From Clostridia bacterium (lineage in GTDB: Bacteria; Bacillota; Clostridia; Christensenellales; Aristaeellaceae), in assembly GCA_017430225.1 (NCBI GenBank), contig JAFRNK010000003.1:32099-96098 (forward strand): a stretch of DNA of 64,000 nt. Reading direction: 5' to 3'. A model generated the notes under the pieces. It was not told the DNA's origin, did no database searches, and was given only the letters and a program-made list of their open reading frames with translations. Below, piece by piece: positions 7,994 to 16,034 of this stretch (the stretch's first letter is position 1; each line of letters opens with the position of its first letter). Position numbers and translations under genes: made by a program.

Positions 7994-9745
7994 TCATTCC
8001 GCGTCGTAATCCAGGTAGGCGCCTTTCATGGGGGAGGCTGCCAGCTTGGAGAACAGGCGCAGGACGCCCTTTTTGTATTTGGGCGGCTTCGGCTGCCAAT
8101 TCTTTTTGCGCTCGGCGAGCACTTGGCCGACTTCTTCGGGAGACATGCGTTTCCCCGCGATGCCGACGATCTCGAGCTTGCGCTCCATCACGTTCAGGTA
8201 GATCAGGTCGCCTTCCTCGACGAGGGCGATGGGGCCGCCGGCCTGCGCCTCGGGGCTGCAGTGGCCGATGACCGGACCTGTGGACGCGCCGGAGAAGCGG
8301 CCGTCGGTAATCAGGGCGATGGATTTGCCCAGCTCCTGATCGGAAGAGATCGCCTCGGAGGTATAGAACATTTCGGGCATGCCGCTCCCCTTGGGGCCTT
8401 CGTAGCGGATGAACACGGCGTCGCCCGGCTGTACCCGGTGGTGCAGCACGGCATCGATGCATTCCTCTTCGCTGTCGAAGGGGCGGGCGGTAAGCACGGC
8501 TTCGAACATTTCCTTGGGGCAGGCCGTATGCTTGATGACCGCGCCTTCCGGGGCCAGGTTGCCTTTAAGCACGGCGACGGAGCCTTCGGTGCCGATGGCC
8601 CGGTCGTAGGGACGGATGATGTCTTCCTTGCGCACGGTGAGCCCGCGGCGGGCGTTGGACTGGTCCAGCCAGTACTGGCAGCGCTCATAGAATCCGTTCT
8701 TTTTGAGCTCTTCCAGGTTTTCGCCCAGGGTCTTGCCGGTGACCGTCATGGCGTCCAGATGCAGGCAGGATTTGATCTCCTCCATGATGGCGGGTACGCC
8801 GCCGGCATAGTAGAAGAACTCTGCGGGCCAGCGTCCAGCCGGGCGCAGGTCGAGCAGGTAATGCGCGCTCCTGTGCAGGCGATCGAAGGTTTCGCCGGTG
8901 ATTTCGATGCCGAACTCGTGGGCGATGGCCGGGATGTGCAAAAGCGCGTTGGAGGAGCCGGAAATGGCGGCGTGCACCATGATGGCGTTCTCAAAGCTCT
9001 CTTTGGTGACGATGTCCCGCGGCTTCATGCCTTCCGTCTGCGCCAGGCGGACTGCCTGCGCGCCGGCTTTGCGGGCATATTCCAGCAGGTCGGGGCTGGT
9101 GGCGGGCAGCAGCGCGCTGCCGGGCAGCGCCAGGCCCAGGGCTTCGGACATGATCTGCATGGTGGAAGCCGTGCCGATAAAGCTGCATGCGCCACAGCTG
9201 GGGCAGGCGTTGTGCTTGGCCCAGTCCAGCTTCTCTTTGTCGATTTCCCCGCGCTCATACTTGGCGCTGTACATGCCCAGCTGTTCGAGGGTCAGCAGGT
9301 CGGGGCCGGCGGCCATGGTGCCGCCCGGGACGACCACCGAGGGGATGTTCAGCCTTGCCAGGCCCATCAGGTTGCCGGGCATGCCCTTGTCGCAGCTGGC
9401 GATGAACACGCCCGCGTCGAAGGGGGTGGCGTTCGCCTGGATCTCGATCATGTTGGCGATCGTCTCACGGCTGGCCAGGGAGAAGTTGATGCCGTCATGG
9501 CCCTGGCTTTCGCCGTCGCACATGTCGGTGCAGAAGTACCGCGCGCCGTATCCGCCGGCCTCGGCCACGCCCTGGCGCGCCTTTTCCACCAGCCTGTCCA
9601 GGTGGCAGGAGCCGGGATGGCTGTCGCCGAAGGTGCTTTCGATGAAGACCTGCACCTTGTCCAGGTCTTCCGGTTTCCAGCCGCAGCCGATGCGCAGGGG
9701 ATCCACTTCGGGAGCCAGTTTTCTCAATTCTTGACTTGGAAGCAT
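7994..9745 (-). CDS. IlvD/Edd family dehydratase (dihydroxy-acid or sugar-acid dehydratase)
   Basis: The protein has 583 aa, the usual length. Iron-sulfur ligand motifs are intact: CTDMCDGESQGHDG, ASCDKGMPG and CPSCGACSFIGTASTM. The C-terminal domain carries ITDGRFSG and GHCSPEA. Such enzymes remove water from 2,3-dihydroxy acids; members act in branched-chain amino acid synthesis or on aldonic acids such as xylonate and gluconate. I favour a sugar-acid substrate because the upstream genes are a MerR regulator and a Gfo-type oxidoreductase, with no other ilv genes present. ATG 9745 follows GAGGTGAACGCA; a 20-residue upstream extension is open but less likely. Confidence 0.88.
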   Translation of the reverse strand: MLPSQELRKLAPEVDPLRIGCGWKPEDLDKVQVFIESTFGDSHPGSCHLDRLVEKARQGVAEAGGYGARYFCTDMCDGESQGHDGINFSLASRETIANMIEIQANATPFDAGVFIASCDKGMPGNLMGLARLNIPSVVVPGGTMAAGPDLLTLEQLGMYSAKYERGEIDKEKLDWAKHNACPSCGACSFIGTASTMQIMSEALGLALPGSALLPATSPDLLEYARKAGAQAVRLAQTEGMKPRDIVTKESFENAIMVHAAISGSSNALLHIPAIAHEFGIEITGETFDRLHRSAHYLLDLRPAGRWPAEFFYYAGGVPAIMEEIKSCLHLDAMTVTGKTLGENLEELKKNGFYERCQYWLDQSNARRGLTVRKEDIIRPYDRAIGTEGSVAVLKGNLAPEGAVIKHTACPKEMFEAVLTARPFDSEEECIDAVLHHRVQPGDAVFIRYEGPKGSGMPEMFYTSEAISSDQELGKSIALITDGRFSGASTGPVIGHCSPEAQAGGPIALVEEGDLIYLNVMERKLEIVGIAGKRMSPEEVGQVLAERKKNWQPKPPKYKKGVLRLFSKLAASPMKGAYLDYDAE

Positions 9746-9806
9746 TGCGTTCACCTCAGGTTGCGTTCGAAAATGCGTCATTGTCAGACCGGATGGCAGC
9801 AACAAA

Positions 9807-10817
9807 TCAGCCGTTCAGTTTCTGCAGTTCCAGCCAGAACCGCGCGTCGTCGAGGGCCTCCCACAGGGGATAGGGCGGCTCTCCGCCGCGGACGTAATCG
9901 CCCATGTCCAGAAGCATGGCGGCGATGGCGAACTCGTCCTGGACGGTATCGGGAGCGAGCTCCGCGGTCCAGTTCCGCCTTCTGTCGCGCAGCAGCTGGC
10001 TGTCCAGGCAGCGGTAACGCTCCGGGATTTCGCCGGTCAGCATCTTCCGGCGCGGTTGATTATTCTCGTCCAGGTAGGTGACCATCGTATCCGTCCATTC
10101 GCCCCGGGTGCCGCGCACCGTGATGTGCCGGGAGCGGATGTAGGACCGGTACTGGACGGTCGCAAAATCGTACACGGCCGTTTTGCCGGACGAGAACTGA
10201 ATCAGGGCCGTCGTGCGTTCCGCGTCGGCCAGGGCCCCGTCGTAAAACGCGCCTATTCTCGAATCTGTCCGTGCCACCGGGCTGTTCCGGACACACCCGG
10301 TTACGGTATACGTGTCGCCCCGTTCCAGGCGCAATGCTCTCCGGATGAGGCTGGGGGCGTGGTAATCGTGCACGAGGGAGATGTACATGGAGGAAGGCTC
10401 GCCGATGGTCCCCGCCGCGATCTCGGCGAGTCCCGCGGCGAGAATGGGCTGGCGGTGATACTGCTCGCAGCAGACGATTTTCGCGCCCCGGCGGGCCAGT
10501 TCTTCGATCCGCGCGATCTGCTCCCATGTCGAAGCCACCGGCGTCTCCGCCAGGACGGGAACGCCCCTCCGGACCCATTCCTCCGCCACGTCGGCGGTAT
10601 GACTCCGGTCCACGCTGATGACGGCGAAGTCCGGTTCAAACGCCAGGCATTCCTCCGGGCTGGTAGTCGCATCGACGCCTGTCGCCCGGGTGAGATGCGC
10701 GGCCTTCTCCTCTGACCGGCACAGGTACTTTGCTCTGAACAAAGTTGGATAAGCGGCGGCGATCCGCCCGAAGTATTCGGCCCTGTAACCGGAACCTACG
10801 ATGACGTATGAGAGCAT
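9807..10817 (-). CDS. Gfo/Idh/MocA-family oxidoreductase lacking the usual EKP lysine
   Basis: The protein has 336 aa. The N-terminal Rossmann fold (MLSYVIVGSGYRAEYFG) and C-terminal Gfo/Idh/MocA sheet domain indicate an NAD(P)-dependent sugar or cyclitol dehydrogenase. The catalytic 'EKP' motif reads ETP (VPVLAETPVAS), so the conserved lysine is missing and the reaction may differ from the classic dehydrogenases. Start ATG 10817 follows GAAAGGAGCCCGCC. It lies 23 bp downstream of the MerR gene and 61 bp upstream of the IlvD/Edd dehydratase. A three-gene sugar-acid operon is likely. Confidence 0.82.
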   Translation of the reverse strand: MLSYVIVGSGYRAEYFGRIAAAYPTLFRAKYLCRSEEKAAHLTRATGVDATTSPEECLAFEPDFAVISVDRSHTADVAEEWVRRGVPVLAETPVASTWEQIARIEELARRGAKIVCCEQYHRQPILAAGLAEIAAGTIGEPSSMYISLVHDYHAPSLIRRALRLERGDTYTVTGCVRNSPVARTDSRIGAFYDGALADAERTTALIQFSSGKTAVYDFATVQYRSYIRSRHITVRGTRGEWTDTMVTYLDENNQPRRKMLTGEIPERYRCLDSQLLRDRRRNWTAELAPDTVQDEFAIAAMLLDMGDYVRGGEPPYPLWEALDDARFWLELQKLNG

Positions 10818-10840
10818 GGCGGGCTCCTTTCTGATAGAAC

Positions 10841-11644
10841 TCAGTGCACCCCGACCCGGAGCGAGATCCGGAAGGGTTCCGCCTGGCGGTCGGCAGGGGT
10901 GTAGACGACCCAGCCGTACATATCGCCCAGCGGGATCAGGGCGTGGGCCTCGATGTACTGCCGGAACGGCTCGAGCGCGGCGCGTGGGATCGCGGAAAGG
11001 TCGTGGGTTTCGATCATGCCGCCGATGCAGCGGCAGGGCGGGGTGTATTCGATCGGGGGCTCGTACGTCTCGTTGAAACGCTTGAAGGCGCCGCTGAGCA
11101 GGCCGATGCCGGTATCTGCCGCGCAGGATTCGTCCTTGGGCAGCAGCATCGCCTTCTGGGGAATGCGGATCGCGGAATAGGTCTCCGGCACGTGGTTCAT
11201 CCAGCGGCGGAAGATCTCGGCGGTTCGGGGATGGTCGTTTTTCGGCGTACTGTAATAGATGCGGTACGCGCCGGGCATCCGGCCCTCTTCGATCACGGTC
11301 CCGCTGCCGGCGCAGCGCTGGTAGGCGTCCACGTGCAGCCGCAGGCGCGACAGCTTCTGGTACAGGTCTTCGATTTCTTCTTCGATGGACTGCTCCTGCG
11401 CAACCAAAGCGCCGAGGACGTCGGCGCACCGGCGGCGGTTGCGGCTGCCGGGGAGCTCCGAAAGGCCGACGCCGAGGGCGTTCAGCTGCCTGATCTGCAC
11501 GAGGCTCATCACGTCTTCGCCGCAGTACGCGCGGTAGCCGTTCTCCAGGCGCTCGGGCTCGATCAGCCCTTCCGTATCGTAATACCGCAGCGCGGTGCGG
11601 CTCAGGCCGGTCAGTTTTTCAAGTTCACCGATGGAAATTTTCAT
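10841..11644 (-). CDS. MerR-family transcriptional regulator with C-terminal effector domain
   Basis: The protein has 267 aa. The MerR winged helix-turn-helix is at residues 2-70 (ISIGELEKLTGLSRTALRYY, then DTEGLIEP), followed by a dimerisation coiled coil (about 75-110). The C-terminal region of about 150 residues resembles GyrI/SOUL-type small-molecule-binding domains. Start ATG follows CAGGAGAG. It is first in the operon with the Gfo-like and IlvD/Edd genes and divergent from the flavoprotein reductase at 11976. That gene's promoter has the 19-bp spacer with a central dyad expected for a MerR target. Confidence 0.88.
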   Translation of the reverse strand: MKISIGELEKLTGLSRTALRYYDTEGLIEPERLENGYRAYCGEDVMSLVQIRQLNALGVGLSELPGSRNRRRCADVLGALVAQEQSIEEEIEDLYQKLSRLRLHVDAYQRCAGSGTVIEEGRMPGAYRIYYSTPKNDHPRTAEIFRRWMNHVPETYSAIRIPQKAMLLPKDESCAADTGIGLLSGAFKRFNETYEPPIEYTPPCRCIGGMIETHDLSAIPRAALEPFRQYIEAHALIPLGDMYGWVVYTPADRQAEPFRISLRVGVH

Positions 11645-11975
11645 GGCACTCTCCTGATTTCTTACGGACTGCCGAACTATGCAGTTTGCTGGAAGGTTTA
11701 ATATTCGGCAAATATAGGGCCGGTTGGCAACCTGGCTTTATTATACAGAAGAATCGTCCGTTTTTCCAGTTGATTTTTTGTATATCCGTCTAAAAATGGT
11801 AAAAACGGCGCGTAACCGACCCGTCAGGAAAGGGTTGGAACGCCGAAGCGGTTGATATTTTTTATAGCCAACGCCGCGCTTGACACTCCAGTTGGCTGGA
11901 AGCATATAATATCTGATGGATTTAAAACTGCTCCGCGGAATCGCGGAGCTGCAAATCAACAAGGAGGAGCATTGT
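11645..11975. other. Divergent regulatory region between the merR-like gene and flavoprotein
   Basis: No gene is seen in these 331 bp. A sequence close to CAGTT(G/T)GCTGGAAG occurs next to the MerR gene (11682-11695) and again inside the flavoprotein promoter spacer (11889-11902), 13 of 14 bases identical. A third partial CCAGTTGA lies near 11766. These look like operators of the adjacent regulator. Confidence 0.5.
11880..11910 (+). promoter_or_regulatory. MerR-type promoter of the flavoprotein gene
   Basis: TTGACA (11880-11885) and TATAAT (11905-11910) are both consensus but separated by 19 bp, longer than optimal. The spacer contains the dyad TCCAG-TTGG-CTGGA (11887-11900). Elongated spacers with a central dyad are the hallmark of promoters activated by MerR proteins through DNA distortion. 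Confidence 0.65.
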
Positions 11976-13997
11976 ATGAAGAAAACACTGTGTCTCTTGC
12001 TGGCCCTGTCCCTCGTCATCGCGGCGCTTGTGCCCGCCATGGCGGAAGGGAACGTCTTCACCGGCACCGCCCGCGGCATGCAGGGCGACGTGGTGGTCAA
12101 CGTGACCATTGAAGACGGCAAAATCACCGACATCCAGTACGAAAAGTATCCCGAGACGGAAAACATCACCTATGTTGCCCGCGACAGGATCCCCGCTCAG
12201 ATCATTGAGCACCAGACCCTGGCTGTGGATTCCGTGACCGGCGCGACCTTCGCGAGCTACGCGATCGTCGGCGCGGTCAAGAACGCCGTCAAGGCCTCTG
12301 GGCAGGAAATTGCGGCCCTGACCGCTGAAGCGTGGCATGAGCCTGCCGGCCCCGACGAGACCTGGGACGCCGACGTGCTGGTCATGGGCGGCGGCGGCGC
12401 CGGCCTGGCGGCCGCGATCACCGCGGCGCAGAACGGCGCGAAGGTCATCCTGATCGAAAAGAGCAGCGTCATGGGCGGCAACACCATGGTCGCCGGCGCG
12501 GCTTACAACTGCGTGGACCCTGAAGCGCAGAGCACCGCGATCCTGACCCCCGCCCAGAAGAGCACCATGGACAGCTACCTGGCGCTCTCTGAGGATGACC
12601 CGTCTCTCAGCTTCGACGTCTATCCCGAGTGGAAGGAAGTCCTGGCCCAGCTGAAGGAGGACATCAACGCTTTCTATGCTGCCAACGAAGGCAAGACCCC
12701 CGGCGTCGACATGCCCGGCTTTGACTCCATCGCGCTGCATATGTGGCACTGCTACACCGGCGGCAAGCGTGAAATGCTGGACGGCAGCCTCATCGCCCCG
12801 AAGATCGAGCTGGCCCGCACGCTGGCTGAAAGCGCCCTCGGTTCCTTCGAATGGATGGGCTCCATCGGCCTGAACGCCGGTTACGGCGCGGGCGCCCGCC
12901 TGAGCACCGTGCTCGGCGCGATGTGGCCGCGTACCCACAGCTTCATGAGCGGCGCGGACCGCATCCCGCAGCTGGTGAAGGTCGCTGAGGAAACTGGCGT
13001 CAAGATCTACACCGAAACCCGCGGCACCGAGCTGCTGGTCAGCGACAACCGCGTTGTCGGCGCGAAAGCCGAGACCGTGAACGGCACAAAGATCACCATC
13101 AACACCGCGAAGGGCGTCATCCTGGCGACCGGCGGCTACTGCGCGAATCCCAAGATGGTCAAGCAGTACGACAAGTACTGGGGCGACGACCTGACCGAAT
13201 ACACCCTCTCCACCAACCTCGGCACCAACGAGGGCGACGGCATCATCATGGCGACTGCCATCGGCGCCGACACCTTCGGCATGGGCGTGGCCCAGATGAT
13301 GCCCTCCTCCTCTCCGGTCAAGGGCACCATGACCGACGGCATCTGGGGCGACGCGGCCGAGCAGATCTGGATCGACGGCAACGGCGACCGCTTCGTCAAC
13401 GAATACGCCGAGCGCGACGTGCTGGCCAAGGCCTCCCTGGCGCTCGACAAGGGTATCTTCTACATCATCTATGCCGGCCGCGGCGATATCACCAAGCCGG
13501 ACGTGAAACTGACCGGCGTGGCCTATGACCCGCGCACCGCTTCCATGGTCGAAGGCGGCCACATCTGGTACGCCCCGACCCTGAAGGACATGGCGGAAGC
13601 CACCAAGACCGCGGCCGCCGGCTGCGCGCCTGCATTCACGGAGGAGAAACTCCGCGAGACCATCGAAAAGTACAACCAGTATGTCGCCAACCAGAAGGAC
13701 GACGACTTCGGCAAGGAAGTCCTCGCCGGCGCGATCGATATCGAGGCGCTGGAAGCGGATCCCAACCTCGGCTTCTGCATCAGCCCGCGCAAGGCGTCCC
13801 TGCACCACACCATGGGCGGTATCTGCATCGACACCCATGCCCGCGTCCTGCGTGAAGACGGCAGCGTGATCGAAGGCCTGTGGGCGGCCGGCGAAGTCAC
13901 CGGCGGCATCCACGCCGGCAACCGCCTGGGCGGCAACGCCATCGCGGATATCTTTACCTTCGGCCGCATCGCCGGCAACGAGGCGACGGCTAAGTAA
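11976..13997 (+). CDS. Exported FMN/FAD flavoprotein reductase (fumarate/urocanate reductase family)
   Basis: The protein has 673 aa. A signal peptide (residues 1-23) is followed by an FMN_bind domain with the VTGAT motif at 87-91, T91 being the expected covalent FMN site. The FAD_binding_2 domain has a Rossmann GGGGAG at 138-143 and ends with HHTMGG and GEVTGGIHAGNRLGGNAIAD. The family reduces fumarate, urocanate, cinnamates or other enoates outside the membrane as electron sinks. The substrate is not deducible; the active-site region differs from the second copy at 40189. Start ATG lies behind AAGGAGGAG. FMN attachment needs ApbE, which is not in the window. Confidence 0.88.
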   Translation: MKKTLCLLLALSLVIAALVPAMAEGNVFTGTARGMQGDVVVNVTIEDGKITDIQYEKYPETENITYVARDRIPAQIIEHQTLAVDSVTGATFASYAIVGAVKNAVKASGQEIAALTAEAWHEPAGPDETWDADVLVMGGGGAGLAAAITAAQNGAKVILIEKSSVMGGNTMVAGAAYNCVDPEAQSTAILTPAQKSTMDSYLALSEDDPSLSFDVYPEWKEVLAQLKEDINAFYAANEGKTPGVDMPGFDSIALHMWHCYTGGKREMLDGSLIAPKIELARTLAESALGSFEWMGSIGLNAGYGAGARLSTVLGAMWPRTHSFMSGADRIPQLVKVAEETGVKIYTETRGTELLVSDNRVVGAKAETVNGTKITINTAKGVILATGGYCANPKMVKQYDKYWGDDLTEYTLSTNLGTNEGDGIIMATAIGADTFGMGVAQMMPSSSPVKGTMTDGIWGDAAEQIWIDGNGDRFVNEYAERDVLAKASLALDKGIFYIIYAGRGDITKPDVKLTGVAYDPRTASMVEGGHIWYAPTLKDMAEATKTAAAGCAPAFTEEKLRETIEKYNQYVANQKDDDFGKEVLAGAIDIEALEADPNLGFCISPRKASLHHTMGGICIDTHARVLREDGSVIEGLWAAGEVTGGIHAGNRLGGNAIADIFTFGRIAGNEATAK

Positions 13998-14016
13998 TTC
14001 CAACTTCAAACAGCGC

Positions 14017-14047
14017 ACCGGCACGGCGGGAGCCGTGCCGGTTTCTT
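14017..14047 (+). terminator. Rho-independent terminator
   Basis: A perfect 11-bp stem (ACCGGCACGGC and its complement, loop GGGA) is followed by TTCTTT, 20 bp after the flavoprotein stop. Confidence 0.85.
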
Positions 14048-14080
14048 TGTGCAGATATACAGGGAAATAATGCTATACCT

Positions 14081-14150
14081 GGAGTAAAGTTAGGAGTTAG
14101 GAAGTATCATAAACAAGCTCTGCTTATGCCTATAGCTTTATTGCTTATCC
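14081..14150. repeat. Degenerate heptamer repeat, locus 2 (two arms)
   Basis: Left arm 14081-14108 reads GGAGTAA, AGTTAGG, AGTTAGG, AAGTATC. Right arm 14123-14150 reads CTTATGC, CTATAGC, TTTATTG, CTTATCC. Both keep a strict 7-nt period in a non-coding gap. Confidence 0.6.
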
Positions 14151-14170
14151 CTTTCCGCCGACAATCGGAC

Positions 14171-15850
14171 TCACTCTCCGGCCGGGAACTCCTTCCTCAC
14201 GACCATCCGGACTTCGCCGCCGATGATGGCGATGCGGACGTCGTCCGCGAGCTTGAACAGGATCGAACGCTCGAAGCCGTCCCACTCGTTCTGGGACTTC
14301 CGGTCTTCGCCGGAAGGCAGCGCAAAGCATACCCGGTCGGAATCGGAGACCATCGCACGTTCGAACGCGCTGCGGAGCTTCGACAGGAAACCGCCCGATT
14401 TGCCGCCCAGTTCGGCAGCGACCGCTTTCTTCATTTTTGCGCGCGTCTTCCTGTCCATGTCCGTCTGGGCCGAAATATGCAGCTCGTATTGCCGGTTGAC
14501 GCGCTCGATCCAGAAGTCGGCCTTCACTTCGCCGGTGACGATGTTGGTCATGCTCAGAATTTCTTCGGTGAACAGGGTCAGGCGAAGGCTATCCTCGCGG
14601 CTCAGGCCGCCGGCTTCCGCCATTCGCTGGGTCTCTTCCACCGCGGCGTGGAAGCCGTTTCCGTGATTGTCGATGGCGATGACCTCGGATTTGACCAGGC
14701 CGCCCTGGATCGATTTCAGCTTCTGCCGGATGTCGTCCGCCGTCTGCACGAGGGGCTTCAGGACGTTCGTATCCCAGGAGATCCCGGCGTGGAGGGCGAT
14801 CAGCTTGTTGATCAGGGACAGGATCATCTGTTTGACGTTGTCGTCCGCTTTTTTCAGCAGCTCGGCGTTGTCGGGCTGCTTCTTGTCCAGCAGGGCGAAA
14901 ATGGTCGTGACGAAGATCTCCCGTTGTTCGGCGGTACACGATTTGAGCCATTCGTGGATGGTCTGGTCCAGGATCTGGGCGCCGGTGGAGACGTTCTCTT
15001 CTTCCAGGAAGTGCCTGCCGACCAGCTTCCAGCTGAACGGGTCGTGCTGGAGGATGGAGTGCGCGCCGGACTGCACGACGCGGTACTTGGGATAGTAGTT
15101 CATCAGCATGCCCACGATGGATCCGGAGGGCACGACGGACCGGATCAGGGGCTCTATGCGCCTGTAGCCTTCGGAGGCGATGGTCGCGTCGTCCAGGCCG
15201 GGGCCGTCAAAGGAAAAGAGCATCTTCAGCCGCGCCTGGATGGCGGGATCCGCGTACGAGGCGGAATACAGGGCGAGATTGCCGCCCTTGCTGTGCCCGG
15301 CCAGGTACAGGGGTCCCTCAGTGTTGGCGGCCGCCTTCTCCAGATAGGCGAGGGCGGCGGTCTGGGCCGGGACGGGCGTCACATAGCTCATCATGAAGTC
15401 TTCCTTCCAGCCCACGGGCGAAGGGTCGGTGCCGCGGTAGGCGATCACGGTGCCGACGCCGGGCACGTCCAGGGTGAGCGCTGAAAACTGGATATTGCGG
15501 GCGGGATCCACGTCGTTGACCTGGTCCAGGACGGTGACGTCTTCAAAGCGTTTGCTCTGCGCCAGGGCAATGAGGAACTGGTTGCGGATCCTGACCGAAT
15601 CGCCGATCCCTTCCTGCGGGAGGCGCGTCAGCAGGTCCGTCGTGGCGAGGTCGGCCAGCCGGAGCGTCTGCCCGCTCCCGAAGACGAGCTCGTTCTCGCC
15701 CAGGTTCGCGTAGGCAATCATGGTGGCGATCACGCTGTCGATCTCGCCCCAGGGGGAATGCTCAAAGGTCAGGTCCCCGCGCCAGGCGACGTAATCGATG
15801 ATCGTACCGCTGGTGATCTTTTTCGGGAGTTTCTCTTTCTGGTCTGCCAT
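14171..15850 (-). CDS. DUF2974 (Mbeg1-like) hydrolase fused to an ATPase-like C-terminal region
   Basis: The protein has 559 aa. Residues about 10-300 match the Mbeg1-like/DUF2974 alpha/beta-hydrolase family, with nucleophile elbow GHSKGG (S187) and an upstream AYRGTD strand. After a helical linker, residues about 400-500 (LRLTLFTEEILSM, ELHISAQTDM, then MRMVVRKEF-like end) resemble the serine-kinase ATPase fold of anti-sigma factors, with degenerate motifs. No signal peptide is present, so it should be cytoplasmic. Its promoter is divergent from the beta-propeller gene. The fusion is unusual, and the function of the second half is uncertain. Confidence 0.75.
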   Translation of the reverse strand: MADQKEKLPKKITSGTIIDYVAWRGDLTFEHSPWGEIDSVIATMIAYANLGENELVFGSGQTLRLADLATTDLLTRLPQEGIGDSVRIRNQFLIALAQSKRFEDVTVLDQVNDVDPARNIQFSALTLDVPGVGTVIAYRGTDPSPVGWKEDFMMSYVTPVPAQTAALAYLEKAAANTEGPLYLAGHSKGGNLALYSASYADPAIQARLKMLFSFDGPGLDDATIASEGYRRIEPLIRSVVPSGSIVGMLMNYYPKYRVVQSGAHSILQHDPFSWKLVGRHFLEEENVSTGAQILDQTIHEWLKSCTAEQREIFVTTIFALLDKKQPDNAELLKKADDNVKQMILSLINKLIALHAGISWDTNVLKPLVQTADDIRQKLKSIQGGLVKSEVIAIDNHGNGFHAAVEETQRMAEAGGLSREDSLRLTLFTEEILSMTNIVTGEVKADFWIERVNRQYELHISAQTDMDRKTRAKMKKAVAAELGGKSGGFLSKLRSAFERAMVSDSDRVCFALPSGEDRKSQNEWDGFERSILFKLADDVRIAIIGGEVRMVVRKEFPAGE

Positions 15851-15895
15851 AACACGACCGCCTCTCTGCAGATGTATACTGATTGCTTCGGGGGT

Positions 15896-15924
15896 ATTAT
15901 ACTATGTTTTTTGTTCGGGAACAA
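15896..15924 (-). promoter_or_regulatory. Promoter of the DUF2974 gene
   Basis: Minus-strand TTGTTC (15924-15919), 17-bp spacer, TATAAT (15901-15896). Confidence 0.55.
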
Positions 15925-15948
15925 GGGAAAAAGCCGCGAATAATGGTC

Positions 15949-15977
15949 TTTCAACAACCGGACGCCTGTGTTATAAT
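15949..15977 (+). promoter_or_regulatory. Promoter of the beta-propeller/SplB/kinase operon
   Basis: TTTCAA (15949-15954), 17-bp spacer, TATAAT (15972-15977), 58 bp upstream of the first ATG. Confidence 0.6.
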
Positions 15978-16034
15978 GTCAGATGAAAAATCTGTCGAGA
16001 GAATCCTCATAAACAAAGATTACGGGAGGCGCTT

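Noticed and set aside
8123-10081. Long plus-strand frame (652 codons) opposite the IlvD/Edd gene
   Set aside because: Its translation is the Ala/Gly/His/Asp-rich type produced antisense to GC-rich genes; the minus strand encodes the conserved dehydratase.
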